Shown in pieces: positions 28,550-36,949 of a DNA stretch of 64,000 nucleotides. The position numbers and the translations under genes are program-made. The DNA is taken from the NCBI RefSeq assembly GCF_947500975.1, contig NZ_CANMUE010000008.1, positions 80,690-144,689 of the forward strand, read 5' to 3'. Below the pieces are notes generated by a model that searched no databases, was not told where the DNA came from, and saw only the letters and a program-made list of their open reading frames with translations. The stretch is from an uncultured Polaribacter sp. GTDB taxonomy: Bacteria > Bacteroidota > Bacteroidia > Flavobacteriales > Flavobacteriaceae. Positions within the stretch are counted from its first letter, which is position 1, and every line of letters begins with the position of its first letter.

Positions 28550-29176
28550 ATGCCTCTTTACAAAAGTTTAACGGTTCATAAAAACACCAAGGTTTTAATT
28601 TGGAAAATTGAACAACCTTTGGCTGTTTTATTAGAAGGAATTGAATTAACAGAAACCAGCAGAATACGTTTAAACAACATGAAATCTGAACTACATAAAA
28701 AGGGTTTTTTAAGCATTAGACATTTATTAAAAATAGCAAATTATACGGATGCTGATATTATTTATGATGAGTTTGGAAAACCACATTTAAAGGATGGTAA
28801 ATTTATATCTATTACTCATTCTTTTAATTTTACAGGTATTATTATTTCTGATGAATTTTCTGTTGGAATCGACATTGAAAAACAACGTGAAAAGATTTTA
28901 AAAATCGCACCTAAGTTTACACAAATTGAAGAATACAAAACAATAGCAAATGTAGATGCTTTAATTAGTAAACTTACAATTGTTTGGGGGGCAAAAGAGA
29001 GTTTATATAAAATTTATGGGAAGAAAAAATTGCTTTTTTTACATCATATATATGTAGATGATTTTAAATTTGATGATAAAAAAACTACTGGTGAAATCCG
29101 TTTTAATGGTAAAGAAACTACTTATAATATCGAATTTTTAGAATTTGAAGGTTTTACTTGTGTGTATGCTTATTAA
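28550..29176 (+). CDS. 4'-phosphopantetheinyl transferase superfamily protein
   Basis: 208 aa. Transfers the phosphopantetheine arm of CoA to carrier proteins. Family residues are present: SITHS, the Mg-binding GIDIE and the WGAKESLYK motif. It has the two-half pseudo-dimer length of the Sfp group, although the N-terminal half is divergent. The carrier-protein partner is not in the window; it could be the housekeeping enzyme for acyl carrier protein if AcpS is absent elsewhere. Divergent from ahcY with 62 bp between. Confidence 0.9.
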   Translation: MPLYKSLTVHKNTKVLIWKIEQPLAVLLEGIELTETSRIRLNNMKSELHKKGFLSIRHLLKIANYTDADIIYDEFGKPHLKDGKFISITHSFNFTGIIISDEFSVGIDIEKQREKILKIAPKFTQIEEYKTIANVDALISKLTIVWGAKESLYKIYGKKKLLFLHHIYVDDFKFDDKKTTGEIRFNGKETTYNIEFLEFEGFTCVYAY

Positions 29177-29215
29177 ATAAATTACTGAATTCTGTTCTAG
29201 AATTATATATTCCTA

Positions 29216-29247
29216 TTGTGATAGAAAAACAAAACGCCTTACTTTTG
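29216..29247 (+). promoter_or_regulatory. Bacteroidetes-type promoter of pnuC
   Basis: TTG at 29216-29218, 21-nt spacer, then TACTTTTG (perfect TAnnTTTG) at 29240-29247. Predicted start near 29254, about 21 nt before the pnuC ATG. Confidence 0.65.
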
Positions 29248-29274
29248 ACTTTTAAAAAACCAAACTAAAACAAC

Positions 29275-29907
29275 ATGACAGAAATTTTAGATTTTCTTTT
29301 TGGTCAATACTCACAATCATCTACTATAGATATTACACTTGAAATTATTGCTATAATTTTTGGTTTTTTATCAGTTTGGTTTTCGAAACAAAATAAAATT
29401 TGGGTATTTCCAACAGGGATGATTAGTACATCAATCTTTGTGTATTTGTTATTAAAATGGGAATTGTTAGGTGATATGATGATTAACATTTATTACTTTA
29501 TCATGAGTGTTTATGGTTGGTATATTTGGACTCGTAAAGTAGATAACGATTTGGTTACACCTATCTCTGTAACAACAAAAAAAGAGAAAAAAACAGCTGT
29601 TTTTATTTTTATAGCAACTTTAGTTTTTGTTTTTATCATCTATAAAATTTTTAACAAATGGACATCTTGGGTTGCATATGCAGATACCATAACAACCGCC
29701 ATTTTCTTTGTTGGAATGTGGTTAATGGCAAGACGTAAAATTGAAAATTGGTTGTTTTGGATTGTAGGAAACATCATTTCTGTACCTTTATATTTTTACA
29801 AAGGATTTACATTCACTAGTTTTCAATACTTAGGATTTACATTTATAGCAATATTTGGTTATTTAGCATGGAAAAAAAGCTTAGACAAAAAGACATCAAC
29901 ATTGTAA
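29275..29907 (+). CDS. pnuC: PnuC-family vitamin transporter (nicotinamide riboside or thiamine)
   Basis: 210-aa inner-membrane protein with seven or so helices. YYFIMSVYGWYIWTR and NWLFWIVGNIISVPLYFYKG are PnuC signatures. PnuC moves nicotinamide riboside by facilitated diffusion with trapping by a kinase; homologues (PnuT) move thiamine. The next gene, a NadR-type kinase whose ATG overlaps by 40 bp, favours nicotinamide riboside. A TPP-controlled TonB receptor lies 1.8 kb downstream, so a thiamine role cannot be excluded. Confidence 0.88.
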   Translation: MTEILDFLFGQYSQSSTIDITLEIIAIIFGFLSVWFSKQNKIWVFPTGMISTSIFVYLLLKWELLGDMMINIYYFIMSVYGWYIWTRKVDNDLVTPISVTTKKEKKTAVFIFIATLVFVFIIYKIFNKWTSWVAYADTITTAIFFVGMWLMARRKIENWLFWIVGNIISVPLYFYKGFTFTSFQYLGFTFIAIFGYLAWKKSLDKKTSTL

Positions 29908-30527
29908 AAGTGGTTTTGTTTGGTCCAGAATCTACTGGAAAAACAACACTTTCTCGTCATTTAGCAAGACATTACAATACTGTTTGGGCTCCAGAATTTG
30001 CAAGAGAATACTTACAAAACAAATGGAACAATGAGCGTAAAACTTGTGAAGCAGATGATTTAATACCAATTGCAATTGGGCAAATGAAATTGGAAAATAC
30101 ATTGGCAAAAAAAGCTGATAAAATATTAATTTGCGATACAGATTTATTAGAAACCAAAGTATATTCTGAAGAATTTTATGGTGGTTTTGTTGATGAAAAA
30201 CTAGACAAAGCAGCTAATGAAAACACCTATGATTTATACTTACTCACTTATATTGATACTCCTTTTGAAGAAGACGATTTAAGAGACAGACCAGAACTAC
30301 GGTTAGAAATGTTTAATGCTTTTGAAAACGCTTTAAAAAAACATAACAGACCCTATATTTTACTAAAAGGAGATAAAGAAACTCGTTTAAAAAATGCTAC
30401 CGCAGCAATTGATAAAATTATTGCAGATAAAGAAAATTTACATTCTTTTTCTGACTCTTTACAAGATATAGATATGCATTTTTTACATCATAGCTCAGAT
30501 GATTTTGGAAATTCTTATGATTTTTAA
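29868..30527 (+). CDS. NadR-like P-loop kinase (ribosylnicotinamide kinase type)
   Basis: 219-aa ATPase/kinase. P-loop FGPESTGKTTLSRHLARHY matches the nicotinamide riboside kinase domain of NadR, followed by WAPEFAREYL and CDTDLLETKVYSEEFYG. The NMN adenylyltransferase and DNA-binding domains of enterobacterial NadR are absent. It probably phosphorylates the substrate brought in by PnuC, trapping it in the cell. The start overlaps pnuC by 40 bp in another frame, so expression is coupled. Confidence 0.85.
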   Translation: MEKKLRQKDINIVKVVLFGPESTGKTTLSRHLARHYNTVWAPEFAREYLQNKWNNERKTCEADDLIPIAIGQMKLENTLAKKADKILICDTDLLETKVYSEEFYGGFVDEKLDKAANENTYDLYLLTYIDTPFEEDDLRDRPELRLEMFNAFENALKKHNRPYILLKGDKETRLKNATAAIDKIIADKENLHSFSDSLQDIDMHFLHHSSDDFGNSYDF

Positions 30528-30593
30528 ATAAATAAGAGAAAAAAGAAGCTTATCAATTTTCTTTTATCTCTTTTCTAACTCTTTTTAGAAAAA

Positions 30594-30998
30594 ATGAACA
30601 AAGAAAATATCATCAAAGAACTTAATTTTAAGGCCATCAGAAGTTCTGGTGCTGGAGGTCAGCATGTAAATAAAACATCTTCAAAAATTGAGCTAACTTT
30701 TGATGTAGAAAACTCAAATTCCTTGTCTAATAATGAAAAAGATATTTTAAAAGTAAAACTCGCATCAAAATTAACCAATGAAAATGTGTTACTTATCTTC
30801 TGTGAAGAAACACGCTCTCAACATAGAAATAAAGATTTAGTTATTAAACGTTTTTTAAATTTGTTGACAACAAGTTTAATTCGCCCTAAAATAAGACGTA
30901 AAACAAAACCAAGTAAAGCTTCTATCAGAAGAAAAACTGAAAGCAAAAAAAGAACTTCCGTAAAAAAAGCATTAAGAAAAAAACCAGATATAAATTAA
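30594..30998 (+). CDS. arfB: Alternative ribosome-rescue factor ArfB (GGQ peptidyl-tRNA hydrolase)
   Basis: Frees ribosomes stalled on mRNA lacking a stop codon by hydrolysing peptidyl-tRNA. The 134-aa protein has RSSGAGGQHVNKTSSKIEL (GGQ motif) near residue 20 and the basic, lysine/arginine-rich C-terminal tail (RRKTKPSKASIRRKTESKK) that enters the empty mRNA channel. Both identify ArfB/YaeJ rather than RF1/RF2. Only 67 bp after the NadR-like kinase. Confidence 0.95.
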   Translation: MNKENIIKELNFKAIRSSGAGGQHVNKTSSKIELTFDVENSNSLSNNEKDILKVKLASKLTNENVLLIFCEETRSQHRNKDLVIKRFLNLLTTSLIRPKIRRKTKPSKASIRRKTESKKRTSVKKALRKKPDIN

Positions 30999-31005
30999 AG
31001 TAAAA

Positions 31006-31404
31006 TTAGCTATTTTTCATTTTCTCTAAATACTCACCCATTTTTTGATGCACAATATTTATAGCTTTTAAAGGCCTAATCATTACTTTTATTTCTTTTA
31101 ATTGCCCTTCTTCATTAAACTTAATCATATCAATTCCGTTAACTGAAACATCGCTAATTTCAGTTTCAAATTCTAACAAAGCATTTTCTTCGTCGCAAAC
31201 TTCTCTTATATATTTAAAATAACCGTTTGCTATAATTTTAGCTGCAGCTGTTAAATACATACTTACCATAAATTTACCTTTAATGGGTGTAAATACAACC
31301 GGAGAGTATAAAACAGCCTCATCTGCAATTAAATTTTTTAATCCATCAATATTTCTTGTTTCTAAAAATTGATGCCAGGTTTCTAATCCTTTTAATTTAT
31401 CCAT
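31006..31404 (-). CDS. NTF2-like (SnoaL-type) protein
   Basis: 132 aa with a single cone-shaped alpha+beta NTF2-like fold by pattern: WHQFLETRNIDGLKNLIADEAVLYSPV near the start, then alternating strands ending IKVMIRPLKAINIV. Such proteins can be isomerases, hydrolases or binding proteins; nothing here fixes a function. Convergent with arfB, 7 bp apart; divergent from the riboswitch-controlled receptor. A -7 element 18 bp before the start suggests its own promoter. Confidence 0.8.
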   Translation of the reverse strand: MDKLKGLETWHQFLETRNIDGLKNLIADEAVLYSPVVFTPIKGKFMVSMYLTAAAKIIANGYFKYIREVCDEENALLEFETEISDVSVNGIDMIKFNEEGQLKEIKVMIRPLKAINIVHQKMGEYLEKMKNS

Positions 31405-31421
31405 CTTAAAAATGCTTTTCT

Positions 31422-31429
31422 CAAAGCTA
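31422..31429 (-). promoter_or_regulatory. Candidate -7 element for the NTF2-like gene
   Basis: Minus-strand TAGCTTTG matches TAnnTTTG; predicted start near 31415, an 11-nt leader. Confidence 0.5.
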
Positions 31430-31448
31430 CAAAAAAAACCATTTATAA

Positions 31449-31479
31449 TTTGTTATTTAAAATTTACGTCTTAGTTTTG
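31449..31479 (+). promoter_or_regulatory. Consensus Bacteroidetes promoter of the TPP-regulated transcript
   Basis: TTTG at 31449-31452, a 19-nt spacer, then TAGTTTTG at 31472-31479, both perfect and at the canonical distance. Predicted start near 31486, just before the riboswitch. Confidence 0.8.
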
Positions 31480-31492
31480 CGCCGTTCTCATA

Positions 31493-31592
31493 AAGGGGTG
31501 CTAAAACTGGATATTATTTCTTAGGAAACAAGTTCAGCAAAAGCTGAGATCATACCCAATGAACCTAGAACAGGTAATGCTGTTTAGGGAAA
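31493..31592 (+). ncRNA. TPP (THI-box) riboswitch
   Basis: Conserved blocks occur in order: GGGGTGCT (31495), CTGAGATCATACCC (31544), GAACCT (31561), AGGTAATGCTGTTTAGGGAA (31572). These are the THI-box consensus; the variable P3 arm lies between the first two. Binding of thiamine pyrophosphate should reduce expression of the downstream TonB-dependent receptor. A 75-bp palindromic repeat lies between the aptamer and the gene, so the usual expression platform is not evident. Confidence 0.95.
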
Positions 31593-31601
31593 TATCGTTA
31601 A

Positions 31602-31676
31602 GTCATTGCGAAGAATTTATTCTGAAGCAATCTTTATTCTGAAGAGATTACCAAGTCGTAACCTCCTCGTAATGAC
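31602..31676. repeat. Dispersed palindromic repeat, copy A
   Basis: Outer arms GTCATTGCGAAG and CTCCTCGTAATGAC, inner arms GAAGCAATCT and AGATTACC. Copies B (58025) and C (59246) share the same arms. It lies in the leader between the TPP aptamer and the receptor gene. Resembles the short palindromic repeats spread through flavobacterial genomes (from memory). Confidence 0.75.
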
Positions 31677-31747
31677 TAAAAATTTTAATTATTCAATATT
31701 AATCACAAGAATAATTACCTCTTTTTATTCGTTTTAAATTTTTTAAA

Positions 31748-34126
31748 ATGAAAAAAAATATCTTTTTTTTATTCTTGTTTACAAGTATACTTGTAAACGC
31801 CCAAACATTTACACTAAAAGGAAAAGTAGTAAATGAAAACAACGAACCTTTACCAGGAGCAACTATTTTGGTAAAAGAAAGTAAAAAAGGAACTTCAACC
31901 GATTTTGATGGTCAGTTCTCAGTAAATCTTCCAAAAGGAAAGTACACAATTCAAGTTTCTTTTATTGGCTACAAGTCAGTTTCTAAGGAAGTTTCTTTGA
32001 CTAAAAATGATGAAATTGAGTTTTCATTATTGCCAGATTCTACAGTTTTAGAAGAGGTTTTGGTTTCTGCAGTTCGTGTAAAAGCGAATTCGCCAGTAAC
32101 ACATTCTAACTTATCAAAAAAGGAAATTGCAAAACGTAATTTAGGACAAGACATTCCTATTTTGCTTAACTATTTACCTTCTGTAACTACATCTTCTGAT
32201 GCTGGAGCAGGTATTGGTTACACGTATATTCGTGTTCGTGGTTCTGATGGAAGTCGTGTAAACGTTACAGTAAACGGAATTCCGTACAACGATGCAGAAA
32301 GTCAAGGAACTTTTTGGGTAAATATGGGTGATTTTGCTTCTTCTACAGAAAGCTTACAATTACAACGTGGTGTTGGTACATCTACCAACGGTTCTGGTGC
32401 TTTTGGTGCGAGTTTAAACATTTTAACGGATGCTATTTCTGAAGAAGCTAGTGGAGAAATTTCAAACTCTTTTGGTTCTTATGGAACAAGAAAACATACA
32501 GTAAAATTTACAACAGGAAAAATAAATGACAATTTTGAGTTTGCTGGTCGTTTGTCTAATGTGTATTCTGATGGTTACATAGACAGAGCTTTTACAGATT
32601 TAAAATCGTATTTCTTACAAGCTTCTTATGTAGATGAAAACACCTTAGTAAAAGCATTGGCTTTTGGAGGTAAAGAATATACTTATCAAGCTTGGTATGG
32701 CTTAACTGCAGAGGAATTAGCAGAGGATAGAAAACAGAATCCTTATACCTATGATAATGAAACTGACAACTACCAACAAGATCATTATCAGTTGCATTGG
32801 AATGAGAAATTAAACAAAAATTGGTCTACAAACTTAGGTTTAAATTACACAAGAGGTAAAGGATATTTTGAGCAATTTAAAGAAGAAGAATCTGCTGAAG
32901 ATTTTAATAACTTAATTACAGAAGATAGTGATGTTGTTGTTAGACGTTGGTTAGACAACCATTTTTATGTAGCCAATTTTAACGCTACATACAAAAACAA
33001 TAATATAGAAGTTATTGGAGGAATGTCTTACAGCAACTATACTAATGATCATTTTGGAGAAATAATTTGGGGAAGTGATTTATCTGAGGGAACTAGTATT
33101 AGAGATCAATATTATTTTAGTGATGCTAAAAAAACAGATTATAGTTCATTTATAAAAACTACTTATAAAATATCAAATCAATTAACTGCTTTTGTTGATT
33201 TACAAGGAAGGTTTGTAACTTATAAAACAAAAGGATTGACATCTGATAGAGATGAAATAGATGTAAATACTAATTTCAATTTCTTTAATCCTAAATTAGG
33301 ATTAACATACACACTTAACAACTCAAATAGTTTTTATGCATCTTATGCAAAAGCAAACAGAGAACCTAATAGAAATGATTTTGAAGTAGGAACTACACAA
33401 CACGAAAGTTTAGATGATTATGAGTTAGGTTGGCGTTTAAAAAACGAAAACATTAAATTAAGTACCAATGTTTACTATATGGATTATAGAAATCAGTTAG
33501 TATTAACTGGTGCTTTAAATGATGTTGGTTCTCCTATTAGAGCTACAAGCGGAAAAAGTTACCGTTTAGGTTTAGAAGTTGATGCAGATATTCGTGTAAA
33601 TGATCAATTTTCTATTAGACCAAATGTAGCCATAAGTTCTAATAAGAACGTAGATTTTAACGCGACCATAAATGGTGATTTAGTTAATTTAGGAAATACG
33701 CCTATTTCTAATTCTCCTGATGTAATTGCAGGTAATGCTTTTGTTTTTCAGCCTTTAAAAAACTTACAATTTTCTCTTTTATCTAAATATGTTGGCGAAC
33801 AATATATGGGTAATTTAGGTGGTGCAGTTGTGAATGAACCATCAATTCTTTATAAAGAAATATCTACAGATAACGAAAAACTAAAAAGTTATTTTACAAG
33901 TGATTTTAATGCAGTTTATGAAATAGAAACAAATAAAATATTTAAATCGGTTGTATTTACTGCTTTAATAAATAACATCTTTAACAAAAAATATGTAGAC
34001 AGGGGTTATTATTACACCTATGATGACACTTGGACAACTGCTGGTGTTACAACAACTGTTGATGGAGCTGGTTATTATCCGCAAGCAACAAGAAACTTCT
34101 TATTAGGAGTTACATTAAAATTTTAA
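31748..34126 (+). CDS. TonB-dependent receptor, probable thiamine transporter
   Basis: Outer-membrane active transporter of 792 aa. Signal peptide (to NAQ, about 19), carboxypeptidase-regulatory-like domain (GKVVNENNEPLPGATILVKE), plug domain (YIRVRGSDGSRVNVTVNGIPYN), then a 22-strand barrel ending with aromatic-terminated NFLLGVTLKF. The substrate is inferred from the TPP riboswitch directly upstream: Bacteroidetes use such receptors for thiamine. No cytoplasmic-membrane partner follows; the nearest candidate is the PnuC-family gene 1.8 kb upstream. Ends at a clear terminator. Confidence 0.93.
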   Translation: MKKNIFFLFLFTSILVNAQTFTLKGKVVNENNEPLPGATILVKESKKGTSTDFDGQFSVNLPKGKYTIQVSFIGYKSVSKEVSLTKNDEIEFSLLPDSTVLEEVLVSAVRVKANSPVTHSNLSKKEIAKRNLGQDIPILLNYLPSVTTSSDAGAGIGYTYIRVRGSDGSRVNVTVNGIPYNDAESQGTFWVNMGDFASSTESLQLQRGVGTSTNGSGAFGASLNILTDAISEEASGEISNSFGSYGTRKHTVKFTTGKINDNFEFAGRLSNVYSDGYIDRAFTDLKSYFLQASYVDENTLVKALAFGGKEYTYQAWYGLTAEELAEDRKQNPYTYDNETDNYQQDHYQLHWNEKLNKNWSTNLGLNYTRGKGYFEQFKEEESAEDFNNLITEDSDVVVRRWLDNHFYVANFNATYKNNNIEVIGGMSYSNYTNDHFGEIIWGSDLSEGTSIRDQYYFSDAKKTDYSSFIKTTYKISNQLTAFVDLQGRFVTYKTKGLTSDRDEIDVNTNFNFFNPKLGLTYTLNNSNSFYASYAKANREPNRNDFEVGTTQHESLDDYELGWRLKNENIKLSTNVYYMDYRNQLVLTGALNDVGSPIRATSGKSYRLGLEVDADIRVNDQFSIRPNVAISSNKNVDFNATINGDLVNLGNTPISNSPDVIAGNAFVFQPLKNLQFSLLSKYVGEQYMGNLGGAVVNEPSILYKEISTDNEKLKSYFTSDFNAVYEIETNKIFKSVVFTALINNIFNKKYVDRGYYYTYDDTWTTAGVTTTVDGAGYYPQATRNFLLGVTLKF

Positions 34127-34137
34127 TTACACTTTTT

Positions 34138-34171
34138 AAAAACCTCTTATTATTAAAAATAAGAGGTTTTT
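34138..34171 (+). terminator. Terminator of the TPP-regulated receptor
   Basis: 13-bp perfect stem AAAAACCTCTTAT/ATAAGAGGTTTTT with an 8-nt loop and a T-run, 11 bp after the stop. Confidence 0.9.
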
Positions 34172-34237
34172 TCTTACTTGACTTTCTGTTTTAAAAAAGA
34201 TAACTTAGCTAACTTCTGATATATGTCATTAAAAAAG

Positions 34238-34258
34238 ACGTTATATCACTAATAACGT
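34238..34258. repeat. Inverted repeat in front of the unknown three-gene cluster
   Basis: ACGTTAT/ATAACGT with a 7-nt loop, 20 bp before the first ATG. It could be an operator, or a relic of the island junction motifs seen further downstream (a loosely similar CTAAC...ATATATGT string lies at 34209). Confidence 0.4.
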
Positions 34259-34278
34259 GGCAGTAATTAAAAAACAGA

Positions 34279-35046
34279 ATGTTAAAAGTAAACTACAACA
34301 ACAAAGAATATAAGTTTCCGCAAATGAATCCTATGCAATGGAATTCTTATGTATATGGAACTATTAATTTAGATAATAATTGGCGTGAATTAGATTATAA
34401 AAACGGTGGACATACCTTAAACATAGGTGCTATTTCTTATTTTGAAGTTCCTAAACAGTTATTTAATGAATTGTATAAAAGTGAGTTCTTTTTTTCAGAA
34501 CAAATAATCAATGAAATTGAAGATGGAGAATCTTTTGAAAAACTTCCAATAATATATTTTAATTTAGATATAAATTTTACCAAAATATTTGATTTTAACA
34601 CTTATGAAAGTGTTTTGATTGGAAATATAAAAAGTAAGTTTCCTACTTTTAAAGAACTTGAAAATTTAGTTTTAGATAAAGAAATTATTGAAGATTCTTT
34701 ATTACGTTTAAGTGATTCTTTTAATTACGAACCTACACTTACGGCAATACGTTTTGGAAAAATAAAAAACAATAGTATAAACTTAATCTGTATTGCTGAA
34801 TTTGAAACTCGCAATAAAACCAAAGGAGTTATTGAAATTAATGTTTGGTTACCTATTAACTTCTATTTTGAAGCAGGTGTTTACTCAAACAGTTTTCCTA
34901 ACTTATCAATAAAAGAAAGATTAATAGAAGTTAGAGATTGCTTTGCTACAGTATATAACATATCTGAATATGATTTAACCGAAAAAATAGTTGATCAAAA
35001 AAATAAACGAGTAAAAATTCAATTTCAAAATAAAAAATGGAATTAG
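34279..35046 (+). CDS. Unknown protein, first of a three-gene accessory operon
   Basis: 255 aa, no signal peptide or membrane segment, acidic to neutral, rich in aromatic residues. It opens with a beta-rich stretch (WNSYVYGTINLDNNWRELDYKNGG) and later has ICIAEFETRNKTKGVIEINVWLPINFYFEAG. I do not recognise a domain. The second gene starts 10 bp before its stop, so they are cotranslated. Cytoplasmic proteins of this kind often act as immunity or accessory proteins in polymorphic toxin loci, but no toxin is present, so this is only a suggestion. Confidence 0.7.
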   Translation: MLKVNYNNKEYKFPQMNPMQWNSYVYGTINLDNNWRELDYKNGGHTLNIGAISYFEVPKQLFNELYKSEFFFSEQIINEIEDGESFEKLPIIYFNLDINFTKIFDFNTYESVLIGNIKSKFPTFKELENLVLDKEIIEDSLLRLSDSFNYEPTLTAIRFGKIKNNSINLICIAEFETRNKTKGVIEINVWLPINFYFEAGVYSNSFPNLSIKERLIEVRDCFATVYNISEYDLTEKIVDQKNKRVKIQFQNKKWN

Positions 35047-35660
35047 TACTTGCAATAGAACAACTTTATCAAACATTTTCTAAATTAACAAAACCAACTA
35101 AAATTGTAAATTATGGATGTGTTAGTTGCATTTCTAAGGATGATGAAAAATACTTTTTACAAACACCACTTAAAAAATTGAATGATCACATTTTTGGCGG
35201 CATTATGGAGTCTGGCAATGTTATAGAAATGGGTAACGAATGTTACAAATACTTTATTCCAAGAATTTTAGAATTGATAACAATAGAAAACTATGATTTT
35301 AGTTTTTCATTTGTGGAATACATTTACCGTGATTTTGCAAAATTCGACTATAAAAACACCTTTAATGAAAAAGAAAGAAGAGCTGTTGATAATTTTTTTT
35401 ATTCATATTTAGAACAAGAATTGGCAAAACCAAAAGTTGAAAGAGATGAATCTGAAATATTTAATATTGCCGAAACAGGGTTTAATGCAATTCCTCTTTT
35501 AGAAAAAATTCAACAAAGAAAAGACTGGGGAGAAATAAAAAAAGAACTCAATTATCATCTTTATTTACAAGAAAATAAATGGGTGAAATCTAAAGCAGAA
35601 TTTAAAATTTGGAGCAAAAAAGGCACAAGAAAAAGTATAATTAATTATCTTTCAAATTAA
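35037..35660 (+). CDS. Unknown protein, second of the three-gene accessory operon
   Basis: 207 aa, helical, cytoplasmic. It contains a CxxC pair (YGCVSCISKDDE) followed by KYFIPRILELI and a C-terminal EIKKELNYHLYLQENKWV region. The pattern C-x2-C then 'fixed-length acidic linker, YFxPRILEL' resembles uncharacterised immunity-like proteins found next to SMI1/KNR4 genes, but I cannot place it in a named family. It overlaps gene one by 10 bp and ends 8 bp before gene three. Confidence 0.7.
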   Translation: MELVLAIEQLYQTFSKLTKPTKIVNYGCVSCISKDDEKYFLQTPLKKLNDHIFGGIMESGNVIEMGNECYKYFIPRILELITIENYDFSFSFVEYIYRDFAKFDYKNTFNEKERRAVDNFFYSYLEQELAKPKVERDESEIFNIAETGFNAIPLLEKIQQRKDWGEIKKELNYHLYLQENKWVKSKAEFKIWSKKGTRKSIINYLSN

Positions 35661-35668
35661 AAATTGAA

Positions 35669-36802
35669 ATGAAAAAACCGATCTCACTTTATGCTCCGGA
35701 ATATTATAACGAAAAAATTATAACTAAAAATCGCCTAATACTAAAAAAAACAAAAGCATTACTTGCTGAAGACAATAACAAGTCATTATTTATTGCAAGT
35801 GTTGAAAACACTAAAGAATACAAATGTAATATCCCAGAAATTACTGAAGAATATAGAAATATTGCCACTAGATCATTCCATAAAGACCGAGAAAAAAACT
35901 GGGAATTACAAACTAAAATTAATGGTTGTAAAATCTATACTAGCAATTGGAATGATAAAGATTATCATTTTAGAATTTATTGGATTGTTATTTCTGAAGA
36001 CCATTTAATACAACTTTTCGGGCTATTTGAACCAAAATTTTCAGGGTTTTATAAACAACATTTTATGTTGAAAGGGCTAGATACAGAAATAGATACAAGT
36101 TTTGATTTTACATCTGAAACAAATCCAAATAATTTATTTGATTGCTTTCTTGTAGAAGTAGATATTAACGAGTTGCAAGAACGAATAGATGAGGCAAAAC
36201 AAAAAGAAATTAAAGCCCAGTTTTTAAAAGAAAATTTAAAACTGTCTAACAAAAACTTTTACACCATTTTAGCTACAGAACTTAAAGAAAAAGAAGAAGC
36301 GATTATAGATAGTTTTATGTGTAAAGATTGGAATATGTATTACGACTTACACAATCCAGAGAACTTTTCTAATCCAGACAGTACGATAGAATGGGAAGAC
36401 AATTCAGATGTTTTTGAATACTACAAAAAACCACATACTGATAACTCAAAAGTAACTATTGTGTGTAACGAAACAATTTGTGATTTACATGCATTGAAAA
36501 AACTTATTGATAATATAGAAATCGCAGAACAAAAAATACTTTCTTTTTTTGAGCATTATACTTTTGGAAATGGGGGAGCTTACGCGGATGCAATTCATTA
36601 TAAATACGCTAAAATAGAAATTGAACGATTACATAATACTACTTATACCAATAATGAATTTTTAAAACGAAATTTATGCTTAAGTGATATTATATTAACT
36701 GAAAACTCTAATGAATTAAAACTATATTTTGAGTGCAGTTGGGATACTGAACATGGAATTGACATTATCTTAAATGATAAATTTGAATGCAAGACGGAAT
36801 AA
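35669..36802 (+). CDS. Unknown protein, third of the accessory operon (possible DUF6985-like C-terminus)
   Basis: 377 aa, cytoplasmic. The N-terminal half has mixed strands; the middle has a helical coiled segment (ELQERIDEAKQKEIKAQFLKENL); the C-terminus (LYFECSWDTEHGIDIILNDKFE) looks like the domain, named DUF6985 if my memory is right, in which a W-D-x-E-H-G motif recurs. Function unknown. It ends the three-gene tandem; 147 bp of gene-free DNA follow before the convergent LRR gene. Confidence 0.7.
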   Translation: MKKPISLYAPEYYNEKIITKNRLILKKTKALLAEDNNKSLFIASVENTKEYKCNIPEITEEYRNIATRSFHKDREKNWELQTKINGCKIYTSNWNDKDYHFRIYWIVISEDHLIQLFGLFEPKFSGFYKQHFMLKGLDTEIDTSFDFTSETNPNNLFDCFLVEVDINELQERIDEAKQKEIKAQFLKENLKLSNKNFYTILATELKEKEEAIIDSFMCKDWNMYYDLHNPENFSNPDSTIEWEDNSDVFEYYKKPHTDNSKVTIVCNETICDLHALKKLIDNIEIAEQKILSFFEHYTFGNGGAYADAIHYKYAKIEIERLHNTTYTNNEFLKRNLCLSDIILTENSNELKLYFECSWDTEHGIDIILNDKFECKTE

Positions 36803-36926
36803 TAACTAGTGTAATGGACTAGTATAAGAAGAATAACGGATTTTTTGTACTAATTTTTGGATAAAGAGAGACCTACTTAATATTTACTTAGTTTGGTTTT
36901 AGCTATTGAACCTCTATTATTATTTT

Positions 36927-36941
36927 TATACATTGTTAGGC
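36927..36941 (+). repeat. Island junction motif (TATACATTGTTAGGC)
   Basis: Lies 8 bp beyond the LRR gene stop. It contains GTTAGGC, which fits the attC core GTTRRRY, and parallels the motif TATACACGGTGTTGTAGG at 38122 that follows the next gene of the island. Confidence 0.45.
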
Positions 36942-36949
36942 ATTATTTT

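Noticed and set aside
36803-36830. ACTAGT...ACTAGT repeat after the unknown operon
   Set aside because: A six-base palindrome occurring twice near itself in AT-rich DNA; no larger structure is seen.
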